Origin: Actinopolymorpha sp. NPDC004070
Lineage (GTDB): Bacteria > Actinomycetota > Actinomycetes > Propionibacteriales > Actinopolymorphaceae
Direction: 5' to 3'
Assembly (NCBI RefSeq): GCF_040610475.1
Contig: NZ_JBEXMJ010000003.1
Span: 62,001-126,000, forward strand
DNA: 64,000 bases
Of the stretch, positions 33,623 to 41,925 are shown piece after piece (the first letter of the stretch is position 1; the number at the start of each line of letters is the position of its first letter). Both the position numbers and the translations under genes were made by a program. The notes below the pieces were generated by a model. That model did no database searches. It was not told the origin of the DNA and saw nothing but the letters and a program-made list of their open reading frames with translations.

Positions 33623-33638
33623 GTGACTAAATGGTCAC
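33623..33638. promoter_or_regulatory. Inverted repeat upstream of the ArsR gene, candidate operator
   Basis: gtgactaaatggtcac is a 7-2-7 inverted repeat with one mismatch, centred 22 bases before the preferred GTG start at 33652. ArsR-family repressors usually bind such dyads at their own promoter. If the ATG at 33631 were the start, the repeat would lie inside the gene, so the repeat also supports the later start. Confidence 0.5.
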
Positions 33639-33651
33639 CTATCTTTGGGGC

Positions 33652-34017
33652 GTGACGGAGGACGAGGTGTTCAAGGCGCTCGCCGACCCGACGCGTCGTT
33701 TCCTGCTCGACCTGCTCTTCACGCGTGACGGCCGCACGCTCACCGAGCTGGAGTCGGAGTTGGAGATGACGCGCTTCGGGGTGATGAAGCATCTGCGGAT
33801 CCTGGAGGCCGCGAACCTCGTCGTCACCCGGCGGTCCGGTCGGGAGAAGTTGCACTTCCTCAATCCCGTACCCATCCGGCTGATCCACGACCGGTGGATC
33901 GACAAGTACACCGAGCGCCAGGTCGCCGCGCTCGCCGACCTCAAAGCGCAGCTCGAGAACCCCACGGACGGCAAGCCCGCGGGCGAAGAACCCACAGACA
34001 AGGAAGAACGTCCATGA
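33652..34017 (+). CDS. ArsR-family winged-helix regulator
   Basis: A 121-residue repressor of the ArsR/SdpR type paired with SRPBCC genes. The N-terminus TEDEVFKALADPTRRFLLDL, recognition helix region LTELESELEMTRFGVMKHLR near residue 33 and wing VVTRRSGREKLHFLNPVPIR near 60 are all typical. There is no metal-binding cysteine motif. The GTG at 33652 gives the normal family start; an ATG at 33631 would add seven residues. It overlaps the next gene by 4 bases (ATGA) and should repress that operon. Confidence 0.9.
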   Translation: MTEDEVFKALADPTRRFLLDLLFTRDGRTLTELESELEMTRFGVMKHLRILEAANLVVTRRSGREKLHFLNPVPIRLIHDRWIDKYTERQVAALADLKAQLENPTDGKPAGEEPTDKEERP

Positions 34018-34544
34018 CGAACACGACGACCGACGCGACGACCACCACCCAGGTCTACCGGGTCTACATCAAGGCGACTCCGGAGGCGATCTGGGACGCG
34101 ATCACCAAGCCGGAGTGGACCGAACGCTACGGCTACACCGGGCTCGTGGAGTACGACCTTCGCCCCGGCGGTGCCTACAAGGTGCGGCCCACCGCGGAGT
34201 TCCGGGCCGGCGCCGAGGCGAACGGCCATCCCGTCCCGGACGTGATCATCGACGGCGAGGTGCAGGAGGCCGACCCGCCGCGCCGGCTGGTGACGACGTT
34301 CCGGATGCTGATGGACCCCTCGCTGGCCAAGGAGCCGGTCACCCGGGTCACCCACGAGATCAAGGAGATCGGCGACGGAGTGTGCCGGCTGACCCTCATC
34401 CACGAACTCGACGGCGCGCCCGGCCTCGCCTCCCTGGTGGGCGGCCGGCTCGAGGACCACGGCGCCGGTGGGGGACACGCCTGGGTGCTCAGCGAGCTGA
34501 AGAGTCTGCTGGAGACGGGGAAGTCGTTCGCCGAAGGGCGGTGA
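34014..34544 (+). CDS. SRPBCC-family protein (AHSA1-like)
   Basis: A 176-residue START-like lipid/ligand-binding fold protein. Family pieces are YRVYIKATPEAIWDAITKPE near residue 15, YGYTGLVEYDLRPGGAYKVR near 40 and a long final helix GGGHAWVLSELKSLLETG near 150. It is co-translated with the ArsR gene, a frequent pairing in actinobacteria in which the SRPBCC protein probably binds a hydrophobic small molecule. A strong terminator follows 18 bases downstream. Confidence 0.9.
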   Translation: MTNTTTDATTTTQVYRVYIKATPEAIWDAITKPEWTERYGYTGLVEYDLRPGGAYKVRPTAEFRAGAEANGHPVPDVIIDGEVQEADPPRRLVTTFRMLMDPSLAKEPVTRVTHEIKEIGDGVCRLTLIHELDGAPGLASLVGGRLEDHGAGGGHAWVLSELKSLLETGKSFAEGR

Positions 34545-34562
34545 CCACCTCCGGCCGACCTG

Positions 34563-34605
34563 GGGTGCGGTGGACGCGTGCATCACGGACGCGTCCACCG
34601 CACCC
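34563..34605 (+). terminator. 17-bp perfect hairpin ending the ArsR-SRPBCC operon
   Basis: gggtgcggtggacgcgt and its exact complement enclose a 9-base loop, 18 bases after the SRPBCC stop codon. No U tract follows. Confidence 0.85.
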
Positions 34606-34732
34606 GTTCGAAAAGCCGGGCATCCTGGGAGGCTGAAGCGCAACGACAGCAACGACAGCAACGACGGGAGCGACGTGAACGCCGGCAACGACGGTGGCGC
34701 CACGTGCGGTCGGCTCGAGAACGGAGTGGCGC

Positions 34733-36160
34733 GTGACCGCGACCGGACGAAGTGCGGCAACGGAATCCAACCCCGGCGAAGCGAACAGCAGCGACTCGAC
34801 CAGAGGGAGCGGTGACGGCGCCCGGCCGGAGACTGGTCCGGACGGTACGGAAAACGACACCGAACCCGGCGAGGATCCCGCGGATCGGCGGCCCGGCTGG
34901 ATCCGTGCACGGCCACTTGCGGCCACCAGGGCGAGCTACGCCGCGTTGTACGCGGTGGACGGCGCGATGCTGCCGTTCTTCTCGGTGTTCCTCGCGTTCG
35001 TGCACGGGCTGGACACCGCCCAGATCGGCGTGGTGCTGGCGGTGTCCAGCGCGGCGGCGGTGATCGCGCCGCCGGTGCTCACGGTGACGGCCGACCGCTA
35101 CGGCCGGGCGGAGACGCTGTTCGTGTTCGTCCTGGCGGCGTCGGCGATCGCGCTGTCGGTGTTCGCGTTCGTCGGTGGGTACTGGTGGGTGGTGTTCGTG
35201 TACGCCGCGTTCAGCCTGGCGCGCGAACCCACCCGGCCACTTCTGGACGGCATCTTCTTCGCCTCCCAGCGCCACATCCGGGCACTGGCCGCGGTGAGCT
35301 ACCACCAGGTGCGCATCTGGGGAACCGTCGGCTACATGGTGCCCGGCGTGTTGCTGTACTTCGTGCTCACCGACCGGCACTCGCTGTGGGTGCTGCCGCT
35401 GGTGGCTGCCGGCCTCGCGATCCTCGGTGTCGCCGTGGCGGCGATGCTGCCGACGGGGCCGCTGGCCGGCGCACCGGGCGCGCGGATCGGAAACCCGGCG
35501 CGCGAGGAGTCCGGTGAACCCGAGCCACCTCGCGAAACCGTGACGCTGGCCGGAGTGGCGCGGGCCGCGGGCGCGCTGCTCCGGGTGCCGAGCACCGCGG
35601 TGTTCGTGGTCGCGATGTTCTGGTTGCAGGTGGCGGTCACGGCGTACTCCACCTTCTATCCGCTGATGGCCACCGAGGTGGTCGGCCTGTCACCGCGCTG
35701 GCTCGGGCTGGTCACCAACCTCGGCGTCCTGGTCGAGATCGCCTACATGGCCGCGTTCGGCTGGCTGGTGCGCCGACTGGGCTGGCGTCGGCTGATGGTG
35801 CTCGGTGCGGCGACGGCCACGGTCCGGGTGGCACTGCTCGCGGCGTTCCCCACCATCGGTGTCGTCGTCGGTACGCAGGTCGCGCACGGCATGATCATCA
35901 TCGTGTCGATGGTCGCCGGGCGGGTGATCCTGGACCGGCGCGCACCGGACGCCATCCGGCACACCACGCAGGGGCTGTACGCGATGCTCGTCCTCGGCGG
36001 CGGCCGGATCGTCGGCAGCGCGTTCGGCGGGCTGGTCGCGAGCCACGACCTGTCGCGGGTGTTCTGGGCAGCCGCGCTGGCGGCGCTGGTGGCCATGCTC
36101 GGGCTCGCCTGGAGTCTGCGGGATGAACGCCCGGTCGCGGCCGACGGCTCGTCCTTGTAA
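34733..36160 (+). CDS. MFS transporter (LacY/MFS_1-like)
   Basis: A 475-residue transporter with about 12 hydrophobic helices beginning near residue 63. The first helices read YAALYAVDGAMLPFFSVFLA and GLDTAQIGVVLAVSSAAAVI; helices 2-3 carry TVTADRYGRAETLFVF, close to the MFS loop motif, and the mid-chain RALAAVSYHQVRIWGTVGYM is typical of the MFS_1-like (nucleoside/sugar:proton) group. The N-terminal 55 residues are polar and probably disordered. The GTG at 34733 has GGAG 8 bases upstream. Substrate unknown. Confidence 0.85.
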   Translation: MTATGRSAATESNPGEANSSDSTRGSGDGARPETGPDGTENDTEPGEDPADRRPGWIRARPLAATRASYAALYAVDGAMLPFFSVFLAFVHGLDTAQIGVVLAVSSAAAVIAPPVLTVTADRYGRAETLFVFVLAASAIALSVFAFVGGYWWVVFVYAAFSLAREPTRPLLDGIFFASQRHIRALAAVSYHQVRIWGTVGYMVPGVLLYFVLTDRHSLWVLPLVAAGLAILGVAVAAMLPTGPLAGAPGARIGNPAREESGEPEPPRETVTLAGVARAAGALLRVPSTAVFVVAMFWLQVAVTAYSTFYPLMATEVVGLSPRWLGLVTNLGVLVEIAYMAAFGWLVRRLGWRRLMVLGAATATVRVALLAAFPTIGVVVGTQVAHGMIIIVSMVAGRVILDRRAPDAIRHTTQGLYAMLVLGGGRIVGSAFGGLVASHDLSRVFWAAALAALVAMLGLAWSLRDERPVAADGSSL

Positions 36161-36200
36161 GTTCCCAGCAGGGCAGCGACAACTCGACGGGCACGAGGCG

Positions 36201-37874
36201 ATGAGCCGAGAGGGTGGTGCGAGAGTGCCGCAAGGGGTGGACGTCAGACAGGGCGGAACAGCTACGCAGGGCGAAGCCGGCAAGGTCGAGGTCAGCGGCG
36301 AGGTCGACGGGCGTGGTCGGGAGATCCTGACCGACGAGGCCCTCGCGTTCGTCGCCGAACTCCAGACCCGCTTCGGCCCGCGCCGGGAGGAGTTGCTGGC
36401 GCTGCGGTCCGAACGCCGCGCGCAGGTGGCCCGGACCGGCCGACTGGACTTCCTGCGCGAGACCAGGCACATCCGGGACGAGCCGTCGTGGCGGGTCAAC
36501 CTCGCACCGCGCGACCTGGTCGACCGGCGGGTGGAAATCACCGGGCCGACCGATCCGAAGATGGCCGTCAACGCGCTCAACTCCGGTGCCCAGGCCTGGC
36601 TCGCCGACCTCGAGGACGCCAACACCCCGCACTGGCACAACGTCGTGACCGGGCAGGTCGTCCTGGCCGACGCGGTACGCCGCCGGCTCGCGTACACCTC
36701 ACCGGACGGCAAGGACTACCGCCTGGGTGACGGCCGGCTGGCGACCATCGTCGTCCGCCCGCGCGGCTGGCACCTGACTGAGCGGCACGTGACCGTCGAC
36801 GGCCGACCGGTCGCCGCCGCGCTCCTCGACTTCGGGCTGTACTTCTTCCACAACGCCCACGAACTCCTCGGCCGCGGCAGCGGTCCGTACTTCTATCTCC
36901 CCAAGCTGGAAAGCCACCTCGAGGCACGGTTGTGGGCGGAGGTCTTCGCCTACGCCGAGCAACGGCTGGGCATCCGGCGCGGCCGGGTCCGGGCCACCGT
37001 GCTGATCGAGACGATCCCGGCAGCGTTCGAGATGGAGGAGATCCTCTACGAGCTGCGGCACTACGCGGCGGGCCTGAACGCCGGTCGCTGGGACTACCTG
37101 TTCAGCATCATCAAGTACTTCCGCGACGCCGGGCCCGACTTCGTTCTGCCGGACCGCAACGCGGTGACGATGACCGCGCCGTTCATGCGCGCCTACACCG
37201 ACCTCCTGGTGCGCACCTGTCACAAGCGCGGCGCGTTCGCCATCGGCGGCATGGCGGCGTTCGTGCCCAGCCGGCGTGACCCGGCGGTGAACGAGACGGC
37301 GTTCGAACGCGTGAAGGCCGACAAGGAACGCGAGGCCAGGGACGGTTTCGACGGGTCCTGGGTGGCGCACCCGGACCTGGTGCCGCTGTGCAACGAGATG
37401 TTCGACGTACGCCTGGGTGCCCACCGCAACCAGCTGTCCCAGCTGCGGGAGGACGTCCACGTCACCGCCGAGGACCTGCTCGACCTCGCCTCCACCCAGG
37501 GCGCGGTCACCCTTCGCGGCCTGCGCAACAACGTCGCGGTGGCACTGCGCTACCTGACCGCCTGGCTCGGCGGCACCGGCGCGGTGGCGATCTTCAACCT
37601 GATGGAGGACGCCGCGACCGCTGAGATCGCGCGTTCCCAGCTGTGGCAGTGGATTCACAACCGCACCGAGCTGGACACCGGGGAGAAGGTGACGCCGGAG
37701 CTGGTGGGTGAGGTGGTGGCCGAGGAGTACGAACGACTGCGCATCGGGGCCGGCACCGAGGCCGGCACCGGCGCCGGTGACCACCTGGACGCCGCCAGGA
37801 AGCTGCTCGAACGCGTCGTGCTCGGCGAGGAGTTCGCCGACTTCCTCACCGTCCCCGCGTACGACCTGATCTGA
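36201..37874 (+). CDS. aceB: Malate synthase A
   Basis: A 557-residue malate synthase joining glyoxylate and acetyl-CoA to give malate. Signature pieces: EPSWRVNLAPRDLVDRRVEI near residue 93, ITGPTDPKMAVNALNSGAQAW near 113-133, the active-site Arg in VVRPRGWHLTERHV near 183, YFYLPKLESHLEARLW near 232, and the catalytic Asp in NLMEDAATAEIARSQLWQW near 475. It serves the glyoxylate bypass or glyoxylate scavenging. No isocitrate lyase gene is in the window, so the source of glyoxylate is not shown. The ATG at 36201 is one of several possible starts. Confidence 0.96.
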   Translation: MSREGGARVPQGVDVRQGGTATQGEAGKVEVSGEVDGRGREILTDEALAFVAELQTRFGPRREELLALRSERRAQVARTGRLDFLRETRHIRDEPSWRVNLAPRDLVDRRVEITGPTDPKMAVNALNSGAQAWLADLEDANTPHWHNVVTGQVVLADAVRRRLAYTSPDGKDYRLGDGRLATIVVRPRGWHLTERHVTVDGRPVAAALLDFGLYFFHNAHELLGRGSGPYFYLPKLESHLEARLWAEVFAYAEQRLGIRRGRVRATVLIETIPAAFEMEEILYELRHYAAGLNAGRWDYLFSIIKYFRDAGPDFVLPDRNAVTMTAPFMRAYTDLLVRTCHKRGAFAIGGMAAFVPSRRDPAVNETAFERVKADKEREARDGFDGSWVAHPDLVPLCNEMFDVRLGAHRNQLSQLREDVHVTAEDLLDLASTQGAVTLRGLRNNVAVALRYLTAWLGGTGAVAIFNLMEDAATAEIARSQLWQWIHNRTELDTGEKVTPELVGEVVAEEYERLRIGAGTEAGTGAGDHLDAARKLLERVVLGEEFADFLTVPAYDLI

Positions 37875-37905
37875 AATCCCGACCCACGAAGGCGGAACAC
37901 CCCCC

Positions 37906-38865
37906 ATGCGCGTCGTCGTCATCGGCTCCAGCGGCCACATCGGCTCCTACCTCGTACCCGCCCTGGTCGACGCCGGGCACGACGTCGTGGCGGTCAGCCG
38001 CGGGCAGAGCACTCCCTACCGTCGCGCGTCGGTGTGGCAGCGGGTGGAACAGGTGGTGGCCGACCGGCACGCCGAGGACGCGGCCGGTACGTTCGGCAAG
38101 CGGATCGCCGACCTGAACGCCGACGTGGTGATCGACCTGATCTGCTTCGAACCGTCGGCGGCCCGGCAGTTGGCCGAGGCGCTGCGTGACCGGGTTCAGC
38201 ACCTGCTGCACTGCGGCACGGTCTGGGTGCACGGCCCGAGTGTCGAGGTGCCCACGACCGAGAGCACCCCGCGCCGTCCGTTCGGCGACTACGGGGTGAA
38301 GAAGGCCGAGATCGAGGCGTACCTGCTGAGTGAGGCCCGGCTGGGCCGGATCCCGGCGACCGTGCTGCACCCCGGGCACATCGTCGGACCGGGCTGGCGG
38401 CCGATCAACCCGGCCGGCCACCTCGACCTGGAGGTGTTCGCCGACCTCGCCGCCGGCCGGGAGGTGGCGTTGCCCAACTTCGGCCTGGAGACCCTGCACC
38501 ACGTGCACGCCGACGACGTGGCGCGGTCCTTCGTGGCGGCGCTGGAACACCGCAACCCGTCCGTGGGTGAGGCCTTCCACGTCGTCTCCCCGGCCGCGGT
38601 GACGTTGCGGGGTTACGCGGAGGCGGTGGCCGGGTGGTACGGCCGGGAGGCCGACCTGCGTTTCGCGCCGTACGACGAGTGGAAGACCAGCGTCTCGGCC
38701 GACGCCGCCCAGGCCACCTGGGACCACATCGCGCACAGCCCGAACTGCTCGGTCGCCAAGGCCGCCGCCCTACTGGACTGGCAGCCGCGGCACACCTCGC
38801 TGGAGGCGGTGTACGAGGCGCTGTCCTGGCTCGGCGCGCGCGGTGAGGTTCCGTCACCCGAGTAG
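37906..38865 (+). CDS. NAD-dependent epimerase/dehydratase family protein
   Basis: A 319-residue extended SDR. The cofactor motif is VVIGSSGHIGSYL near residue 5 and the catalytic YGVKK is near 128; ATVLHPGHIVGPGWRPINP near 147 and LHHVHADDVARSFV near 200 are typical of nucleotide-sugar and related epimerases. It starts 31 bases after the malate synthase stop and may be co-transcribed. Substrate unknown. Confidence 0.9.
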   Translation: MRVVVIGSSGHIGSYLVPALVDAGHDVVAVSRGQSTPYRRASVWQRVEQVVADRHAEDAAGTFGKRIADLNADVVIDLICFEPSAARQLAEALRDRVQHLLHCGTVWVHGPSVEVPTTESTPRRPFGDYGVKKAEIEAYLLSEARLGRIPATVLHPGHIVGPGWRPINPAGHLDLEVFADLAAGREVALPNFGLETLHHVHADDVARSFVAALEHRNPSVGEAFHVVSPAAVTLRGYAEAVAGWYGREADLRFAPYDEWKTSVSADAAQATWDHIAHSPNCSVAKAAALLDWQPRHTSLEAVYEALSWLGARGEVPSPE

Positions 38866-38917
38866 CGGAACGCCTTGAATGCAAGGCGAATCGCAGCCAC
38901 CGCGCGGAGCGCGTGCG

Positions 38918-39916
38918 TCAGTGCCGGGGCGAGCGCGGCGGCCGGGGCGCTGCCCGGTGCCAGCTCTCGGCGTGCCGGGCCGCACGGTCGCGCAGGCTCA
39001 TCACGTCCGCCAGCCGTAGGCACGCCTGCTCGATCTCGACGTAGGTGTGGTTGCGTTCGGCGACCATCGCCGCGAGCAACAGTGCCGTCAGCGCGGCCGA
39101 GCCGACGAACGCCTGCAAGGTGACCATCGTCGCCAGCAACGAGTCGCCGGCGAACGGACCGGAACCGTCCTCCGCGGCCACTATCACCACCAGGGCCGAG
39201 ACGAGGACACACGGAGCGGCGCCCGCCAACTGGAACCGCCAGGCGGCCCAGAACAGGAACGGGAAAACGAGGAACAGAAGGTCGAACGGGCTGACGGTGC
39301 CCACCGCGGCGATCGCGAACGTGCCGCCGACCAGCAGCCCCGCCTCCACCGCCCGGCGCGCGCTGACCCTCCCTGACAACCTGAGGTTGCGTGCCACCAG
39401 CAGGACCGGCGCGACGACGAGCACGCCCATGGCGTTGCTGCTCCACGAGATGATCCAGGTGATCCACCAGTCGTGCGGTGGGATGACATGCGCGCCGACG
39501 AGTACACCGGTGGTGATGGTGGCGGTCACGGTCATCGACGCGAACGCGCCCAGGAACACCAGCGCCAGCGCGTCGCGTAACCGGTCACACGCGAGCCGGA
39601 AACCTGTCCGGCGCAGCAGGTGGGCGGCGCACAGGGGAGCGAGCGTACTGCCGGCCGCGATCGCCACAGCCGCCGGAAGAGTCAGGCCGATGGACAGGTG
39701 GATGAGCAGGGAGCCGACCGCGATGCCCGGCCAGATCCGGTCGCCGAGCAGCAGGATCGCCACCAGGGCGACACCGGTCGCCGGCCACAGGGGAGTCAGC
39801 TGGCGGCTGAGCAGTTGATCACGCAGGCCCAGCCAGGCGCCGGCGTAGTAGAAGAACGCGACGGCGAGGATGGTGAGCGCGGCGACGCAGAGCCGTCGAG
39901 CGGTGAGCCCAGACAC
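38918..39916 (-). CDS. MASE1-domain integral membrane protein
   Basis: A protein of about 332 residues that is mainly a MASE1 sensor membrane domain: eight to nine helices with signatures FFYYAGAWLGLRDQLL, LTPLWPATGVALVAILLLGD, IISWSSNAMGVLVVAPVLLV and SPFDLLFLVFPFLFWAAWRF. After the helices a short cytoplasmic tail (HTYVEIEQACLRLADVMSLR) holds no kinase or GGDEF domain, so signalling must use another partner or the output was lost. The start is uncertain; GTG 39916 is given, with upstream ATG 40033 possible. Confidence 0.8.
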   Translation of the reverse strand: MSGLTARRLCVAALTILAVAFFYYAGAWLGLRDQLLSRQLTPLWPATGVALVAILLLGDRIWPGIAVGSLLIHLSIGLTLPAAVAIAAGSTLAPLCAAHLLRRTGFRLACDRLRDALALVFLGAFASMTVTATITTGVLVGAHVIPPHDWWITWIISWSSNAMGVLVVAPVLLVARNLRLSGRVSARRAVEAGLLVGGTFAIAAVGTVSPFDLLFLVFPFLFWAAWRFQLAGAAPCVLVSALVVIVAAEDGSGPFAGDSLLATMVTLQAFVGSAALTALLLAAMVAERNHTYVEIEQACLRLADVMSLRDRAARHAESWHRAAPRPPRSPRH

Positions 39917-40431
39917 AATGGCCAGAGTACGCGCCTCACCTGGGTGCACGACCCGCCGCGGATCCGTGCCGGACTTTGACCGATCCGGCTGCTGATGCCC
40001 GGTTACCCCTCTATTCCAAGGAGTTCTTCCCATCTCACGTCCACCTGACAAGCGGGGGTTGACAGCGGGCCGAACGCCGGGCGGTGCGGGCCGGAGGACA
40101 CCAATGACCGCCCACCACGCGTGCGGGCGGCCGCCTCACGTGGCCCGGGTGGCCGGCCCGGGATGATCAGGCAGTCGACGGGAATGTGTGTGCCTGGGTA
40201 AAGGAGCGGCAAGCCGGGCGGGCGACGGTGACGCAGAAACGTCCGGGTGGTCGGCCGGCGGTGGCCGCGTACCGCAGGGGTGCGGGCAGGAAGAGCCGGG
40301 GCAGGGAAGAGCATGGTGGACGGGGCGGTCGACATCCGTGCGCCCGGAACCATTCGGGGCGGCGCGGGCGATCCGTGTCCCCGTCTTCTGGCGCGCACCC
40401 GGTCCGGTCTCCGCCGGCTTCGGGGCCGGCC
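39917..40431. other. Gene-free divergent region of about 515 bases
   Basis: Lies between the MASE1 gene (minus) and the first kinase-fold gene (plus). No gene-like frame stands out from shadows. A ttgaca at 40059-40064 has no matching -10. The true starts of both neighbours may lie slightly inside it. Confidence 0.4.
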
Positions 40432-41925
40432 ATGAGCAGCGTCTCCCCGCCCGCCTCGGGCCAGGTCGCCCGGCTGGTCGCCGGTCACCGCGGGCTGGAC
40501 GGGATCCGGCGGGCGGTCACCGACCCGTTCGCGTACGGAGCGGAACCACTGCTGGCCCACTGCCTGCCGCGCGGGTCCAGGCTGGTCGCTCCACGGCTGT
40601 TGCGCACCAGGTACGCGCCCGGACGCGAGCTCGCCGCGTACTACGCGTTCGCGCCGGGCCGCAACCAGTCCAGCCCGCGCCACCTCGCGCTCACCTGGTC
40701 GACCCAGCCCGCCGACCTCGCGGCCACCGCCGTACTGGAACGAGAGGCCGAGGTCCGCGGCCTGGTGGAACCGTTCGAACGCCTGGTCGCGGCGTCGGCG
40801 GACGGCTGCCTGACCCTGGTCATCGCACCGATCGACCCGGCGTTCCCCCGACTGGTACGCCACTACGAGTCCGGGTACGTGACGGCGACGGCGGCGAGCC
40901 TGGCGGGCGTGCGGACGGGGGCGGACCGAGAGGTGCGCGCACTGCGGTACCGCCCCGGCAGCAGGCACGTCCTGCGGGTGCGCACCAGCGCAGAGGACAG
41001 CGCCATCGTCAAGCTCTACCGCGACGACACCGGCGCCCGGACCGTCGCGGTGGCCGCAGCGATGGACGCGCTGCTCCCGGCCGCCGTGCCCGGGGTCCGG
41101 CCGGCCCGGTCGCTCGGCTACGTCCCGGCCGACCGGGCGGCGTGGTGGTCGGAGGAACCGGGTGAGGCCCTGTGGCGGCGGCTGCCCGACGTGGAGGCGG
41201 GCCCGTTGCTGCGGACCGTCGGACGGGCGCTTCGGGTACTGCACGACACCGACCCGTCGGCGTTCACCTCCTCGCTGCCGCCGGCGTACGTCACCTCCGC
41301 CGCGAGCTCGGCCCCGGAGTCCTTCGCGCACCTCCCCGCACGCGGGACGGACGCCGAACTCGCCGCGACCACCCGGGCGGCCGAGCACATCCAGGGCCTG
41401 CTGCCCCGGGTGGGTGGCCGGCTGCGCGACGTCGTGGCCCGCATCGGGGACGGCCTGGCCGCGCGGCCGGCGGAGTCGCCGACGCTGACCCACGGCGACC
41501 TCACCTGCGACAACCTGCTGACTACCTCGGACCAGGTGCGGCTGATCGACCTCGACCGGACCGGGTTCGCCGAACCCGCGCTCGACCTCGGGAAGTTCGT
41601 CGCCGACCTGTGGTGGTGGTGCGCCGAACTCGGCCTGCCCGCGGGGCCGGCGGTGACGGCGTTCGTCGACGGGTACGGCGACTGCGGCCGCGACCGGCTC
41701 GCCCGCGCGCACGGTCTGGCCGTGCTGTTCCATCTCTCCCTGGCCGCGCGCCGGGTGCCGGTGCACCATCCGGAGTGGGCGCACCAGGTGGCGCGGGCGG
41801 TCCGACAGGCCGAGGACGCCGTGGCCGGTGGCGGCAAGATGTCCGGCGGCGGGACTGCAACCGCCACCCCTCGGGTGCCACGTCAGCGCGGTCCGAGCGC
41901 CGACGAGGCCGGGGGGCCGCGGTGA
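40432..41925 (+). CDS. Aminoglycoside-phosphotransferase-fold kinase with an extra N-lobe-like segment
   Basis: A 497-residue protein of the APH/choline-kinase superfamily. The catalytic loop THGDLTCDNLL is near residue 353 and the Mg-binding RLIDLDRTGFAEP near 370, both complete, so it should phosphorylate a small molecule. An ATP-lobe pattern YRPGSRHVLRV followed by AIVKLY starts near 173. A similar piece, YAPGRELAAYYAF, occurs earlier near 61, as if a first N-lobe had lost its kinase. It overlaps the next, related gene by 4 bases (GTGA), so the two products are made together. Confidence 0.8.
   Translation: MSSVSPPASGQVARLVAGHRGLDGIRRAVTDPFAYGAEPLLAHCLPRGSRLVAPRLLRTRYAPGRELAAYYAFAPGRNQSSPRHLALTWSTQPADLAATAVLEREAEVRGLVEPFERLVAASADGCLTLVIAPIDPAFPRLVRHYESGYVTATAASLAGVRTGADREVRALRYRPGSRHVLRVRTSAEDSAIVKLYRDDTGARTVAVAAAMDALLPAAVPGVRPARSLGYVPADRAAWWSEEPGEALWRRLPDVEAGPLLRTVGRALRVLHDTDPSAFTSSLPPAYVTSAASSAPESFAHLPARGTDAELAATTRAAEHIQGLLPRVGGRLRDVVARIGDGLAARPAESPTLTHGDLTCDNLLTTSDQVRLIDLDRTGFAEPALDLGKFVADLWWWCAELGLPAGPAVTAFVDGYGDCGRDRLARAHGLAVLFHLSLAARRVPVHHPEWAHQVARAVRQAEDAVAGGGKMSGGGTATATPRVPRQRGPSADEAGGPR

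Noticed and set aside
36201..37874. Malate synthase as evidence for a glyoxylate-shunt operon here
   Set aside because: No isocitrate lyase or other pathway gene is present in the window; only the enzyme itself is supported.
40059..40064. ttgaca as a -35 element before the kinase-fold genes
   Set aside because: No acceptable -10 about 17 bases downstream.
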